Assembly: GCA_013397935.1 (NCBI GenBank)
Contig: VZRN01000634.1
Location: 2,243,288 to 2,307,287, forward strand
Length of the DNA: 64,000 nt
Direction: 5' to 3'
Source: Dasyornis broadbenti
Lineage: Eukaryota > Chordata > Aves > Passeriformes > Dasyornithidae
The translations under genes and the position numbers were made by a program. This document shows positions 37,174 to 50,002 of this stretch, piece by piece. Positions within the stretch are counted from its first letter, which is position 1. Every line of letters begins with the position of its first letter. The notes under the pieces were generated by a model, which was given only the letters and a program-made list of their open reading frames with translations, had not been told where the DNA came from and ran no database searches.

Positions 37174-37875
37174 GTGAGTTCATCTTTCCATTTTCACTGA
37201 AGTTGCTTAGTAACAGAAGATGAGGGGAAAGCGTGTCCAGACTGCATTGCAATGTCTTATCTTCAGGTTCATTGGAAAAGATGGACTAATGGACCACCAA
37301 TGTGAAAATGTTGTTCACATTTGAATCCCTGGATCCATTTGATATTCCTCAAGGAGCTTTTAGAGGAGTAGTTTTGTCATATTTCTTTTCAACACATATA
37401 TTTTTATGTGAATGCCCTTTGACTATGCCACATCTAAAAAATAATAAAGTATTCTCTTATTTTCTTTTCTTCACAAGGCACTCTGACTGCTTTGGTAAAT
37501 ACACAGGATGAGAGTTTCTGTATTTTGGGCAGACACACTTTGAATCATTTTATAGCACCATTTTGAAAGTGAACTTACAGTCCATTAAAAGGACAGGCAA
37601 TCTCAAGACTTCTTAATAGTGTGAACCTGAGCTTAATAAAGATACAGTCTCATGGATGAATTCCTTCCCTGCTATGATCCTGAGAATGATCTGCACTCCC
37701 ACAGTGACTGTATTACATCGTTCTGAAGCAGTACTGCATTAGGGAACTGTGCAGGTGGGATTTGCAAGTCTTCAGCTATGGTCTAACTCCACAGTTCCTG
37801 AAGGCAAACAGCAAAACCACAGTGGTGCCAAAACCTACAATAAGATTTTTAGTCATGTTTCAAGAAAATTTCCTA
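37174..37875. other. unique noncoding sequence
   Basis: This is AT-rich with short open frames only. I see nothing else. Confidence 0.4.
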
Positions 37876-37980
37876 TTAGAAAAAGCAAAAAAAAAAAACC
37901 CCAACAAACAAACACAAAACTAACCAAAACCCAAACCATACACACACACACGCACACACACAAAAGTGGTCAAACAAAAC
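37876..37980 (+). repeat. A-rich simple repeat with a CA microsatellite
   Basis: A poly(A) run is followed by CAAA/AACC words, then an 11-unit CA tract (37941-37962) with one CG, then more A-rich sequence. Its strand-reversed counterpart in style is the T/G repeat at 21.3 kb. It probably derives from an expanded retroposon tail. The CA tract is likely to vary in length. Confidence 0.85.
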
Positions 37981-38327
37981 CCAACAAATAAGGAAAAGTC
38001 ATGCAGAAAGTCAAGAAAAATCATTCTTTATCACCAAACTCCAGACCTGATTTAGGATAGAGTCAGCTCAGAATTCATCAGCATTGCAATCAAAGATGAA
38101 TTTTATGTCCATGTCCTTCCCTTTGATCTTGTACTAAGGAAAGAATTTCTCCTCTAATTTCTATCTTTACATAAATTTTTTCCCTACAGAAACAGCTCTT
38201 TTTCTAGAATTCTAGCTCTCTGCATCCAAAGCCAACAGCAGCAGCCATCAGAGCCACAAACCTATGTAGGAGTTGCTTCCTTTTAATCCTGCTAGGTCCA
38301 GGGAAAAGAGGGAATAAAGCCCAGGAG

Positions 38328-38898
38328 TGTTGTGCTGGTTTTGACTGTTATAAAGTTAATTTTCTTCACAGTAGCTGGTGCAGGGCCGTGTTTTGGATTT
38401 GTGCTGGCAGCAGTGTTGATAATTCAGGGATGTTTCCGTTATCACTGAGGAGCGCCAACACAGAGCCGAGGCCTTTTCCGCTCCTCACCCCACAGCGAGG
38501 GGGCTCGGGGTGCACAAGGAGCTGGGAGGGGACACAGCCAGGACAGCTGGCCCCAAGGGACATCTCAGAGCACATGGCCTCATGCTCAGCACATAAAGCA
38601 GGGCAAGAAGAAAGACGAGGGGGGTAGTTGGGAATGATGGCGGTGTGTTCCCAAGTCACTGCTACACAGGGTGGAGCCCTGCTCTCCTGGGATGGCTGAA
38701 CGCTGCCTGCCCGTGGGAAGCAGGGAGTGAATTCCTTTCTTTACTGTGCTTGCACACGTGGCTTTTGCTCTACCCATTGAACTGCCTTTGTGTCAACCCA
38801 TGAGCTTTCCCACTTTTACCCTTTGGCTTCCCTTCTCCATCGCATCGGGGGATTGAGTGGCCGTGGAGCTGAGCTGCTGCCTGGGATGAAGCTCAGCA
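38328..38898 (+). mobile_element. solitary ERV LTR, songbird type
   Basis: The element begins TGTTGTGCTGGTTTTGACTG and ends AAGCTCAGCA, the TG...CA termini of LTRs, at about 571 bp. From memory, its 5' part (GTTAATTTTCTTCACAGTAGCTGG, then the TTTTGGATTTGTGCTG block) and its 3' part (TGTGTCAACCCATGAGCTTTC) match the very common ERV-L-like LTRs of passerine genomes, in the style of zebra finch TguLTR5. The family name needs a library search. The likely poly(A) signal is degraded to ATTGAA (38776-38781). I find no clean 5-bp target duplication (AGGAG before, GATGT after) and no second LTR or internal retroviral sequence nearby. It is therefore an old solo LTR. Open frames inside it are incidental. 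Confidence 0.75.
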
Positions 38899-39170
38899 GA
38901 TGTTCCTGCCCTCCCTGCAGTGCCAGCACGTGGCTGTGCCCTCAGCACCAGCCCCAGCACAAGGACAAGCAGAGGGACAGGGCAGCCAGAGCAGAGCTGG
39001 CCGCAGACACCTCCAGCTCAGCATCCCATGGGTGCCGGTGCTGTGCCCCGGCGTGGGGCCACTGAGACAGCTCTGCACTGCACTTAAAGGCACCTGCAGA
39101 GAAAGCCAGGGGCAATCTGGGGCTCCTTGTGGAGTGCAGTGATGGCAGGAGATGGCTCAGCCCATCCTGC
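38899..39170. other. GC-rich flank of the LTR
   Basis: This GC-rich segment next to the LTR has several overlapping open frames. No match to retroviral coding sequence is seen. It may be pre-insertion host DNA. Confidence 0.4.
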
Positions 39171-42100
39171 GAGTTAGATACTTGGATTATCCTGTAACAC
39201 TGCTGTATGAACAGCCTCTGCTGATTCTTCGTGATCCACACCCTTGTCATGAGATCTTCTCCTGCTTACTCAGATGAAAGTGGGTGATGGGAATAAATAC
39301 TGAATATATGCTTGAATGTATGAGACATGTACCTGGTACCAACACAGCTTTTCATTTGTCTGTTAACAGTGAATAACAAGCAGCACTTTTAGAAGATGAG
39401 TGTTGGGTTCAGCCTTGGATATATAATTGTTTAGAAAAGCAGAAATACGTCTGTATATCATTACGGGATACTCGAGGTCTGTGTGAGACTACCTCTTGAT
39501 CATTAGTCTGTGTTTGAATCTTAAGAGAAAATGTGTTGCTGCTCCACAGCACTACTTATTCAACGTCCTCAAATCCCCAAGGCAAAGAGTTTGGTTAGAC
39601 ACAAGCTGGCAGAGTACAGATCATAATTATACTGAAAGGGAACCTTTTTAAAATTCAAGATTAAAAAAAAAAAAAAAAGTGATTTGAAATACACAGTTTG
39701 ACTAAGAACTTAGAAATGGATGGTCAGGATCCTACAGGAATATCTTTAAATACTTAAGGGTGCATTACGCAAGCCTTGAATTATGCATTTATCATTGCTC
39801 CCAACCTCAGTATTGTAGCAGAAAATAAGTGTGATAACAAATTGCTCCTATAAATCTTAGCAAACAGTTGATACTTCTGTTGCATGTTTCCCTCTGGAGT
39901 TTTCTAAAATTCTTTAGAAACTACAGCATATATATTGCAGAGTGATAATTGTTTTATCTTTGTTGAGAATACAGAACTGATTCTATTTGATAAATACATC
40001 CAAATTTGGCCCAGTGAAGAATATTTCTGATCTACCACTAAAACTTAGTCATATCTAAAAATCAAACACCCTTCAGTGCACAGTGTCACCACAGACAGAA
40101 CAGGAACAGAACATACTGAAAATAGGTGAAAATAAAAGGAACAGAGATATTAATGCAATACAAAAATAGCTTGAGCCTGTACTTTCTTCTTTGCCAAAAA
40201 GTCTCAAAGATTCTTAAATGTCTAAACAGCCACCCTAAGAACAGAAACATCTGCCCAAGTGAGCGCAGCATTGTGGCCCAAGCTGTGAGGTGGCTGAAAG
40301 GAGCAGCTCCTGCGCTGGAAGCAGCTCTGCCTCTTCCTCCTCCGCCATCAGCACCCAAGCTGTCATCCCCTGTATTGCAGGTTCCCTGACACATTCACAA
40401 GTGTAATAAAAAGAACTAGACCATCTCCCAAAGGAATGTAATGAAAAAGGAAAAAAAAACAATAAAAATTCTATTGCAGATACTTTCAGCTTTTCTGTGT
40501 TTTTCCCCAATCTTCTCATCTTTAACAAGGGAGGTTCCCTTTTTGGTTTGTGTGCTTTGTAAATAGCAGCAGCCATTATTTATTCAACATATTTGCCTTT
40601 TGTAACGTTGGCTTTAATTTTTAATATTCGCACTGATATTCTTCTTCAATAGTGTAGTGTGCAGGGCATAGCTGTTTGTATTTATTCATTAGCGTGTTGC
40701 TAATTAAATATGTGTTTCATTAAACTTGTTTAAAAAAAAAACCAGGAGAAGTTGAGAAGAATGAACATGGCGAAGCACAACACCCCTAGGCTCTGAAAAA
40801 GCTTCCACAGATGAGTTGTTAAAAGTAATGTGGGCAGCAGGAGTGTCAAAAGCATCTAATGTTTTCTGCACGGTACCAAGTTTAAACAAAATGTGTGTGC
40901 TAAAGGTAGCAGGTAAAGTTAACATGTATCTGTCTGCTTAGAATATTCATGCCTGGAATCAAAGCACTTCAGTTACTTTTCCTCTAGCTGCTCCCCTCGC
41001 TGGCTTTTTGCCACATGCATTATTTTCTTAGAAGATTCCTTTGCAGAGATGTACTGAGATACCTCACGCATAAATGAGCAGAAAGTGATCGCCTGCTTCC
41101 ACTCCCTTTGCCTGGTGAATGCTAAGGAACTGTTTCTCTCTTCAAAGCCCAAAACCCAAGCTCCTGCCCAGCTTCTTAAATGCCCCCGGATCCTCTGTGC
41201 TGCCCTCTGCCATCGCAGGGCTGTGTTCTGGTACCTCTGCGTGTCCTCCTGCCTGCGCAGCTGCCACTCCACGCTCCCTGCACCAGCACAGCCTCCAAGA
41301 GCAGCACACGCAGCCCAGGAGCGGCTCAGGGTCAGCCCTTAGGATGGGCACACGTGGGAACTCAAGGCACGAACCTGCAAGGGTATTTTACCAGTTCCTG
41401 ATCCTGTGCTGGCCAAAGTTTCCCGAGTGATTCTGCTGAGCTTCGCCGTGCGAGGCTACGCCCACTGCTGCCTCCAGCAGCTCAGCAGTGCAGCCTGACA
41501 GCCGGCAGGGACAAGCTCCAGGGAAGGAGGAAATTTTCTGAATTCGAGCTAACACCAAGCTACAGCTCTGCTGCCAACCTCACCGGAACGACCTGTGAGC
41601 AGCTCGGGCCAGACGCATGGGAAACTCCTGAAGACAAGTTGTTCTGCGAGCGGCTGATCACAAGAACGGGATGGTAGGGAGCATATCCCAGGATGGGAAG
41701 GGACAGCTACAAAAAGGCTCTTTTTACCCCTTGGGAGACAGACTGTGAAAACAAACCTGTGCCTGGCACAGAAAGAATCACATCAGGATGCAACACCAGG
41801 AGTTATGACATGAACCCAGCGCATCAGAGATTTGCAGGAACATTACTGCAATCTGTAGATCTTGCACATAAAATGAAAAGATATTTCAGGAGAAATCACC
41901 AGTTTATGCAAAACAAAAGGGTAGGAAGATGAGAAATCTTTTCTGAAGGAACATTTATTTTTCATTTGCCATGACTATTCACAGACATTGTTTGACGATG
42001 GTGGACACAGAGGGAATGACCTGGGTGCTACATGAAGTGAAATTGTCCTAGCTATAAAAATGTGCTTGTTAGAAGGAATAATGACAGCTTCAAGAAAACA

Positions 42101-45100
42101 CAAATAAAAGACAACTTTTAATAAAAGGTGTAGGGCATGAAGTGAATCTGCTGCAAAGGATTTCAAAAAGACAGTTTTAACAGTCTCAGCATAAGTGAAG
42201 AGGGAACTTGCAAGGATACTGTACATGATAATATGTACCAGAGAGTAAGGAATGATAAACAGAGGAAAGATCAAGAGCGTGCAGAACAGACAGAGTGAGG
42301 AATGGCACAGAACAAAAGGTTTAGAGATAAACTGTTATGGAGCAGATGCAGAACACAAAGTGCAAGAATGACACTCAGCTCCACTGTCACAGCTGCACTG
42401 GCAGATGGAAAAATACAAATAAGATATAAAGCAATGCTCCAAGATCCATAAGGTGTCTGCTCCATGGTTACAATGGTCCTAAATGCACTGGTTTACTTTG
42501 CAAAAAGAATCAGTATTTAATCTCTAAGTATTTAAATACAATATGTTCTGTGAACAAACAAGTGCTTCTCACACATGAATTTACTCTGTTTAGCCATTTA
42601 CTTCTGACTTGCCCTCAAGGATTTGGACAGCAGGAGGATCCAAAAGAAAAACTGCGTGATAAAAGTTACAGATGATCACACAGACAAGGGATGGCCTGGT
42701 CTTTATCTGTAGCAAACTGATCTCTATGTACAGCAGTTGGCTGAGACAAAAAACCAACAAAATTGAATTCAAATTTAGGCACATTTAACAACATATGGAG
42801 TGCTTTCATTCAACTGGAAGATTAAATTTTTATTATTATTTCATCAAACTTTAACTATCATCTGGAAGAAGTTTTCATTAGTTCCTTAGGATATTTAATT
42901 CTTTTACAGTAAAATATTAATGTTCAATCATGTATATTTTCCTTCTGTTCCTCATTCTCTTCAGTTTGTGTCCATTTAAATGTTAAAATAACAAAATTAA
43001 ATAATTTCTTCCTCAGTGTTCAAAGACCATTTCCACTATGAAATAAAATTTATTTACCACTGCGTCTTTATTATACATGAATAGAGTGAAACAGAAACCT
43101 TTCTCAAAGACTTTATAACTTACTGCAAACAGGGGGAAAAAAAAAAAGGCAATTTGATAATGGAGAATTAGTTTAAGTGACACTGCTTGGGCTATTGATC
43201 AGGGAAAGGTAAAAGACTGCTTAAGACTTGCTGTAAAATCCTGAAGTCAATTGAGTGTCTCTACTGATTTCTGTGGACCTGATTTTCTAGGCAGGATTTC
43301 TGGCAGAACTTTAATGAAAACAGAGAAGTTACTCAGTAGACAAGAAGGAAAGATCGTTCCAGATAGGAACTAATTATCTCAGAGACAGTCAAGATAAGGA
43401 AATAAAGGTCATATTAGGAAGAAGGATGAATAGATCAAGTGAAATAGCACAACAAAAGGCTGGAAGAACGAGAAGACAATTTTCAGTGATGACCAGAGCC
43501 AAGGAAACTGTGGAAGGAGCAAGAACAAAAGGATTGAACTGGAAGTAAGACAATGTCTGCACATCTGCAGGGGTAGCAAAGGAGACTCAGACTGGAGGAA
43601 CATAATTAATGCAGCAATTCCAGGGTAAGATAAGAACAGGGCAGAGAAAAGAAAAACAAGCCATTCTAAATGTCAATGTTAACATAATATTTACAAGACA
43701 GACAGTAAGGAGTGACTGGATCAACACTGAAGAGATAAAGGCAGAGGAAGTGGATGATAGGATCAGCTATAAAGATGGCAGCATTCAGATAGTGACAAAA
43801 TAGCAACCATGATTTCAAAGTGATAGTTCAAGAAGCTGGATGACAGGCCAGGAAAAGAGAGAGTTATTTAGGATTCATCTGAGTATGAGTATTGACTGTG
43901 TCAGTCAGGCATGTCAGAGGAGCCAAGAGAGGGCCAGAAGCAGAGTTATTTCACTGTAAACACCAGGAATTATTTGTCTCTCATTACCGTCCTAGCACAA
44001 GTCCCCCTACAAGCCAACTCTGAGGGCCTATCAATTAAGACCTGAACTGTCTGTTAAAGAAACTGAAGAAATGGTTTCTTAGGTTATTTTTGGATTCTAC
44101 TTGGCTGTGCTAGAAACAACCTAACACCGAGGTGTCTCAATAAATACATAAAGTAACTACTCGTAGTGCTATAACCTGCCCAGCAGAAAATCTAAATTAA
44201 TATTATGCAGTTTCTGTACAACTATGGATGGACAGTTTGGGGAACTCTCCAAACTACTGATACAAAGAGCTTAAATCAAACAAAGCCACTTCCAGCATCA
44301 TCTAGAATGTGCCAATGAACATTTGGATATAAAATCAATACCTGAAGCTTTGAGCCATCTAAACCATAGAGATGCTGGCACATAATCACCCTGGAACCAC
44401 ACAATGAGAACACACACACTTTATTCATCTGACTCCATTGAGCTACTCTTACTGTGAATGTTAAAACAATAAAATTATTGGAATGCTATCTGTGCTGAAT
44501 ATCACATATTTTATAACTTCATTACAGTTTTGAGCTAAAATCTCTCTCTCCTTAGTGCTATATATATTAAACCAAAAAAACCCCGACGCATTGTTTGTTT
44601 TCAATCCCTGCTAGTAAAGACGATGTTATTCCACTTACTATAATGAAGCTAAGTGCTTCAAAAAGTCCTTCATGTGGCAGCATCATCTGTGTCCTAAGAT
44701 GAAGTGTCCATATCTACCACTTCAAAAAGCATTCTCCTTGCTATGGATAACCATTGAAATACACCCTGGGCTAAAGGCCCCTTCTCATTTCCCGGGAACT
44801 GAGCATGGTGCTTAGTGAAAAACTGCTCGCCACCCATCTAAACTCACAAAAACATATCTAATGTTTGAGTACAAAGAAAAATGACAACTGCGCTAACGTG
44901 ATTTCAGTGCATCTAGTGTTCGTAAAGAAATGACAATTTCAAGCTGTCACGCTGCTGAAGAATTCTAAAATTGCTGTTGATGCACCATGTAACCAGAGAA
45001 CAGGTGCTGGAAATGATTGGAGCACAGTTCATATTAAATAGAGACCTTTGGAAAAGAAAGGCACATTCTGCCAGGGAAATTTGGAGAGGTTCAGCTGATA

Positions 45101-45699
45101 ACGCATATTTATGAATACTGGCAAGCAATGGCAAAAGAACAGGAGGTAGAGAGGAAAAAAAAAAATAAATTGGATGAACACAGTGATATCGCAGCAGAAA
45201 AGCAAACTCTTTCTCCACTGAGACATTATTGCCATACACTGTGCAGGACAGTCAAACCTTTAATAATAACAATGACACAGCACGAAAAGGCTTCCCTCTT
45301 GAAAAGAAAAATCAGCAGCTGTAGTTAATGAAAATCCTATTTTCCTAACATTATCAGTATCTGAAGGACAATCTAGGTGCTTTGGGACACCCCACAGCCA
45401 TTATCTCACAGAAGGTTAAATGGAGTTACCAACTCTTCAGCAACTTCTCTCTTTTTACTAAACTCAACAGCTGAAGGGATTCAGCTACAGATCCAAAACA
45501 AAGATAGCCAAAGGTGTGTAGAAAGCTGTTTCAGCCATCGTGTAAAACAGTGGGGAGCATTCGGCAGGTTTTAATCTGGAACTAAGACAGTCCCTTCCAA
45601 AGAAACCAGACAGTTCAATGCCCCTTTTGTACCTCTCAGTCTCTGGAGCTTCTACTGATTGTTTGACCAGGCTGCCTTTCCCAGAGCTACTGCAATATT
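39171..45699. other. 6.5 kb of unique noncoding sequence
   Basis: An A run lies at about 39663-39678. About 40560-40720 is AT-rich with ATTA/TAAT words, like some conserved noncoding elements. About 41150-41620 is GC-rich, with a few CpGs at 41440-41465. About 42000-42470 and 43380-43960 are purine-rich on the plus strand. No splice-paired coding segment or repeat family was recognised. Confidence 0.4.
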
Positions 45700-45730
45700 G
45701 GGGATGGGGGTGTGGAGGGATTCGTGGGGG
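45700..45730 (+). promoter_or_regulatory. canonical G-quadruplex motif
   Basis: Four G tracts (45700-45703, 45706-45710, 45717-45719, 45726-45730) are separated by loops of 2, 6 and 6 bases. This satisfies the usual rule of four runs of at least three G with loops of 1 to 7. The motif is stranded, with G on plus. No gene is recognised next to it, so a promoter role is only possible. Confidence 0.75.
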
Positions 45731-46511
45731 ATGAAGAGTGAAAAGGAAATAAAAATCAAGTAAGCTCATTCAGCTGTTGGAAGTGGAACTTAAATGGCTC
45801 ATATGAAACCCTTCTCCATCCTGCTGCCTTCTCCTACAAAACACCTACGAGGTGCTCAGGAGCCTGGAGTGTTCATCCTGTACCTGCTGACCTCCCTGAA
45901 AATTGCTCAGAGCTCTAAAACAGACCCCATGTTATTTGGGGACCACATTTGTGCCACTTTGATGTATGGGTTTGCATTAGTCAAACAGGACAGGAAAACA
46001 GCTGCAAGGAAAACCAAAGATCATTTCCCATGCTCTTCCCTCTCCTTCTGGTCCAGCCCTAAAGCCCCTCTGACTCTCAGGCTGCAGGAGCCAGCACGTG
46101 AGCAGGAGCCACAGGCAGTAACCCAGCCGCTGATTTCTATGGACACAGGGATCTGCAAAAGGCAAAACCAAGCTCACCAGACATCTATCACACACAGCCA
46201 GAGCCAGACAGCGCTCTGCAGCACATGGGCTCTTATTAATTCCACCTTGACCCTGGTCAGCTGCAATACTTTACTCCTGTAGTTACCCTAGCCTGGACAT
46301 AGCTGTAAAAAACCCCTCCTTTCTGAAACCCCCTGACAATGTTCGCCTTCATGACAATTTGTTTTAGCTAATTCCAGATTTTGACTATTGCATGAACAAG
46401 CAATTTTCTGATATAAAATTGCTCACCTTTATTTCAGTGAATGAATCCTTGATTCCGTACTGTGTGATGGCAGAAAGTAGGAATGATCAGATACTGTGGC
46501 AATGGAAGTGC
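45731..46511. other. unique sequence, unsupported open frame
   Basis: A 162-codon frame (plus 45794-46282) has no recognisable domain and no exon context, and I treat it as chance. Confidence 0.35.
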
Positions 46512-46527
46512 TGATAAGATCTTATCA
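46512..46527. promoter_or_regulatory. perfect 16-bp GATA-site palindrome
   Basis: TGATAAGATCTTATCA is its own reverse complement. It contains two canonical WGATAR sites (TGATAAG and its mirror), a geometry known to be bound by GATA zinc-finger factors using both fingers or as dimers. Other recognisable sites are not obvious within 50 bp. Binding is an inference. Confidence 0.55.
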
Positions 46528-49500
46528 ATTCGGTATTTCAGTCAAAGCCTTTAAATAAGTATAAATTTGCATAACTTCTATTCTTCTATCCTTTTGTAAA
46601 TGCAAATAAAACATCAGCATTTGGGAAACAGAAGTAGGTTGACAAATAATCCGTTGGGAAAGCCAGGCCCTGCCAGCTTCTCCTCTGTGCCTGAGTGTTT
46701 CCCCTTTCTAATAGCCACAGTGGGTAGCATTTTTCCAAGCCTAAGACACACAGGTTTGAATTCAGGAATAACTGAGGAGAATCTAGAGAAGCTTCCAATG
46801 AGATCTAGTTCACAAAATGTATTTTCAGAGCTTAACTCATGTAAAGTTCCTGTAAACTTGGAGCTTCTGGCTTCAAATCCATCCTTAATAAGAACAAATC
46901 CATCTGGGATCCCTTGCTATCTTTGAAATTTGGTTCTAGGTTAGCAGGAAAGAGGTGGCTGAGGCTTTAGGAGGGTAAAGAGTAAAACCCCCAATATCAC
47001 ACATGAAGTGCCTGACAAGAAGTTTCGCAGTGACTTTAGAGGATATGACAGGCATAGATGAAGAAAGTCCTGCACCCAACAGCCAAATTGCTGCTTTTGT
47101 TCTGCAGAAAAGGCTTCTCTTAACGCCTGCGCTGCCAGGCCATGCTCTGGTGCGGTGAGAAGCACATTTCTCCTGGCACCCGATGGTCGGCACTGGACAT
47201 CAAAAACCACTGCAACCCAGCAAAGGCAGGAAAGCAAGGCTCTGTCAGGATCATTAAACACATCAGTGGGATAAAGACAAAGCAGATACTGAAGTGGCAA
47301 ACAGAACACAGGGGAGCACAGTGACCTTAACAGAATCACACACACAGCCCCCGCTGACAGAGGCTCTCCTACTAATTACACGGGTATTTTGCTAATGTGC
47401 CGAGAGAGATGAGTGCAGAGAACCCAATCACTCTGCTGGGTTGGCTTCTCAAATCTTTCAAAGGTCAAAACGAAACTGGAAGTAATCTAAAATGTCCTGC
47501 TCTTGCCCCTCTGTCCCCAGTGACATTTTGGATCCACGTGCTGGACTAAGCAGCTTGACAGAGTGTACTTGGTCATGTCTCCACAGAAGGGAGTGCATGG
47601 AAAAGCATTTAACATTGACCTATTTGTGCTCCCATTTTAATCACCTGGAAATCACAGGCTGGCGAGCAATGGATGCATCCAAAAGTCCTACCTGTGAACA
47701 TTAGTGTTACCAAAAGTCAGACGTCAGTAAGCAATACCAAGAACTTCAGTGGTCTCCTACAAACAGCTCCATTCTCCCAAAAGAGGTGAAACGTTTGTTC
47801 TCAGATCCCCCAGCGCAGGAGATTGGACATGGACAGCAGAGGACAGAGACACCTGAGGAGATCCAGGGGTGTTAGACAGGCGCAGTGAGCGCATGGTGTG
47901 TGCTTCACATGCCACACGTGAGCGTGACAAGCTCTGTGCTCGCAGTGCTTGCCCTCAAACCGGGTCAGAGATGCCCTCTGGTACCTCAGGGTGCCAGGTG
48001 TACCCTTTAGTACAACTGCGTTGAGATTTTTAAGATAAATCCTGACTTGAGTAGCAAAGGCTTGTTTGCTTTAGTATGACTTTTTCTTTTCCAAGAAGGT
48101 TTTAAACTTTCTTTGCCACAAGCTTCCCCTCACTCTCTTTGCACTTTATATGTGGTGCAGCATGCAGGTTTTGTTTCCTGCTGAATTCACACTTTTTGTT
48201 TGCTTATACATTTCAAGATCTCAATCAATCATGTTGTCAAAACAGTCTTTTTGTATCATCTACCTACCACCACTTGTCATTAGAGATGTTTAAAGCTCCA
48301 GTGCTGTAGAGTCTGATTTACGCTCTGACATCTCCCACACTGAGCTTATTATAGTCATGTATAAACTGCCCTTTCACAAGCTTTAATTAGGAAATAACAA
48401 ATGGTTCAGGAGCATGCTGTTAGGCAGTTTATTCTTTCTAAATTCAGTATTTCCACTGTACTCTACTGATCACAATGTCGTGCTATGCAACAATCATGTT
48501 GATTTCTAAATTTTTACTTTAACATTTAAATCTCTTTGTGACCTTTTCCCTTCTCCTCCTTCTCGTCCTCCTCAAACACATTTTACAGTTTTCTGAATTG
48601 TTCTAGATGCAATATTTCTGAGCTGAAACAGGAATAAGCTAAAAATAAGCACTGCACCATCAGAAAACATTTATTTTATTAAAGGCCCACTGGAGAGGTG
48701 GCTTTCTCGGTAACACACCATACTCTCTGCATTCTAATACACTACTGTAGCCTTACAATTTCACTAGGACTTTAATAAAAACTGAGATGAATTATATTGT
48801 TCAGTGGCTTGGAGTCACAAATTCCAGAAAGGGTTATATAGTTCAATTAACTAGTCACCACATTGCCAGGGCTTATTTTATACAGTAACATTAACACTGG
48901 GGAAATGCATCTGCAGCAGTTGCTGCAGACAACAGTGTTCCATCAAACAAGGTCTGAGGAGATAATCACACAGACCCCAAAATAAAGGGGGAGGAAGTTC
49001 AGGAGGTTGAACACGACTGCAATCTTTCAGATGTGTATCTGTGCATCTCTTGCTTGCAAAACTTTGTTTGCCATGTCTACAAGTGGAAGAGTTTGTTTAG
49101 AGAAGATGATGATTTGAACCCCACTGACACAAGCAGTGCTGTGCTGTTTATTTCACTAAAGAATGTGGTTCAGTATTTACGAGGCCTAGTCCCAGCCTGG
49201 TCCACCTGCAATCAGTCACTGCTGCTTTGCAGCAGAGTAAAGACTTCTGAACAGATTCATCTCTAAACTGCCTAAAGATTATTCTATTCCAAAATCTTGT
49301 CATCACTGCACAGCACCAATGGCAGCAACAGAAAGTCTAAAAGTGCTCCAGATGTTTCTCTAACTTGCTTAGCTGGTATTTCCCACCTGAGAGCTGGTTA
49401 TTGTTCAGGTACGTGGTCCTCTTCCTCTTCAGTACCAGCTCAGATTACCTCAAGCCACTGTTGCAGTTGTTTTGGTGCCAGATTTGGTCCAAACGCCCTT

Positions 49501-49825
49501 TCCTTAGTATCTCACAACCTCTATTTCCTGTCTCATGTGTAAGAAGCTTCGGCACAGCTTGGTGTCCAACCGCATGTGGTGGCTGGGCTCTCCAAAGGCA
49601 TCTCTGCCACAGGCACTGCTGGAAAGGATGCTGGAGAAAGCATGAGGAGTTGGGATATTCTGAGCTCAGAATCAGGGCAGACCTAAGAATCAGCATGCAC
49701 ACATTCACGGAGACCTCAGCAGCAAGAAGCACAAATGGCAATGAGGAATATTTAGGTTTCCGTGCTGTCTTTGACAGAGATATTCACACCAGGGTCAGAA
49801 GCAAACGCATTGTACCCTGGTAACT
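46528..49825. other. unique noncoding sequence
   Basis: GC-richer parts at 47100-47200 and 47800-48000 carry short overlapping open frames only. I recognise nothing else. Confidence 0.4.
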
Positions 49826-50002
49826 CATCCCTGGAAGGACTCCAGGCCAGGCTGGATGAGCGTCTGAGCAAGCTGTTCTGGTGGAAGGTGTCCCTGCCCA
49901 TGGCAGGGGGTTGCAAGGAGATGAGTGCCTCAAGGGTGAATTATCCTACATCAAAACAAGGTCCCTTTCAGGTCCCTTCCAACCCAAACAATTCCATGAT
50001 TT
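49826..50002 (+). mobile_element. CR1 LINE 3' end, interrupted
   Basis: The text from CATCCCTGGAAGGACTCCAG through GGTGTCCCTGCCCATGGCAG, then GGTCCCTTCCAACCC and ATTCCATGAT, is the standard 3' untranslated end of avian CR1 retroposons. The element is 5'-truncated, as most CR1 copies are. Where the family normally reads GATGATCTTTAAGGTCCC, this copy reads GATGAG, then a foreign segment (49929-49960), then resumes. The terminal octamer repeat is short. Confidence 0.85.
49929..49960 (+). repeat. 32-bp segment inserted in CR1, copy 1
   Basis: This segment matches 51054-51085 at 29 of 32 positions in direct orientation and is foreign to the CR1 consensus around it. A third, weaker match is at 60612-60636. 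It may be a templated insertion copied from the nearby locus during repair, or a very short dispersed repeat. Confidence 0.7.

Noticed and set aside
38388..38659. Open frames inside the LTR
   Set aside because: LTR sequence is noncoding here, and the frames lie on both strands by composition.
45794..46282. 162-codon plus-strand open frame
   Set aside because: No recognisable motif, no splice context, and composition explains it.
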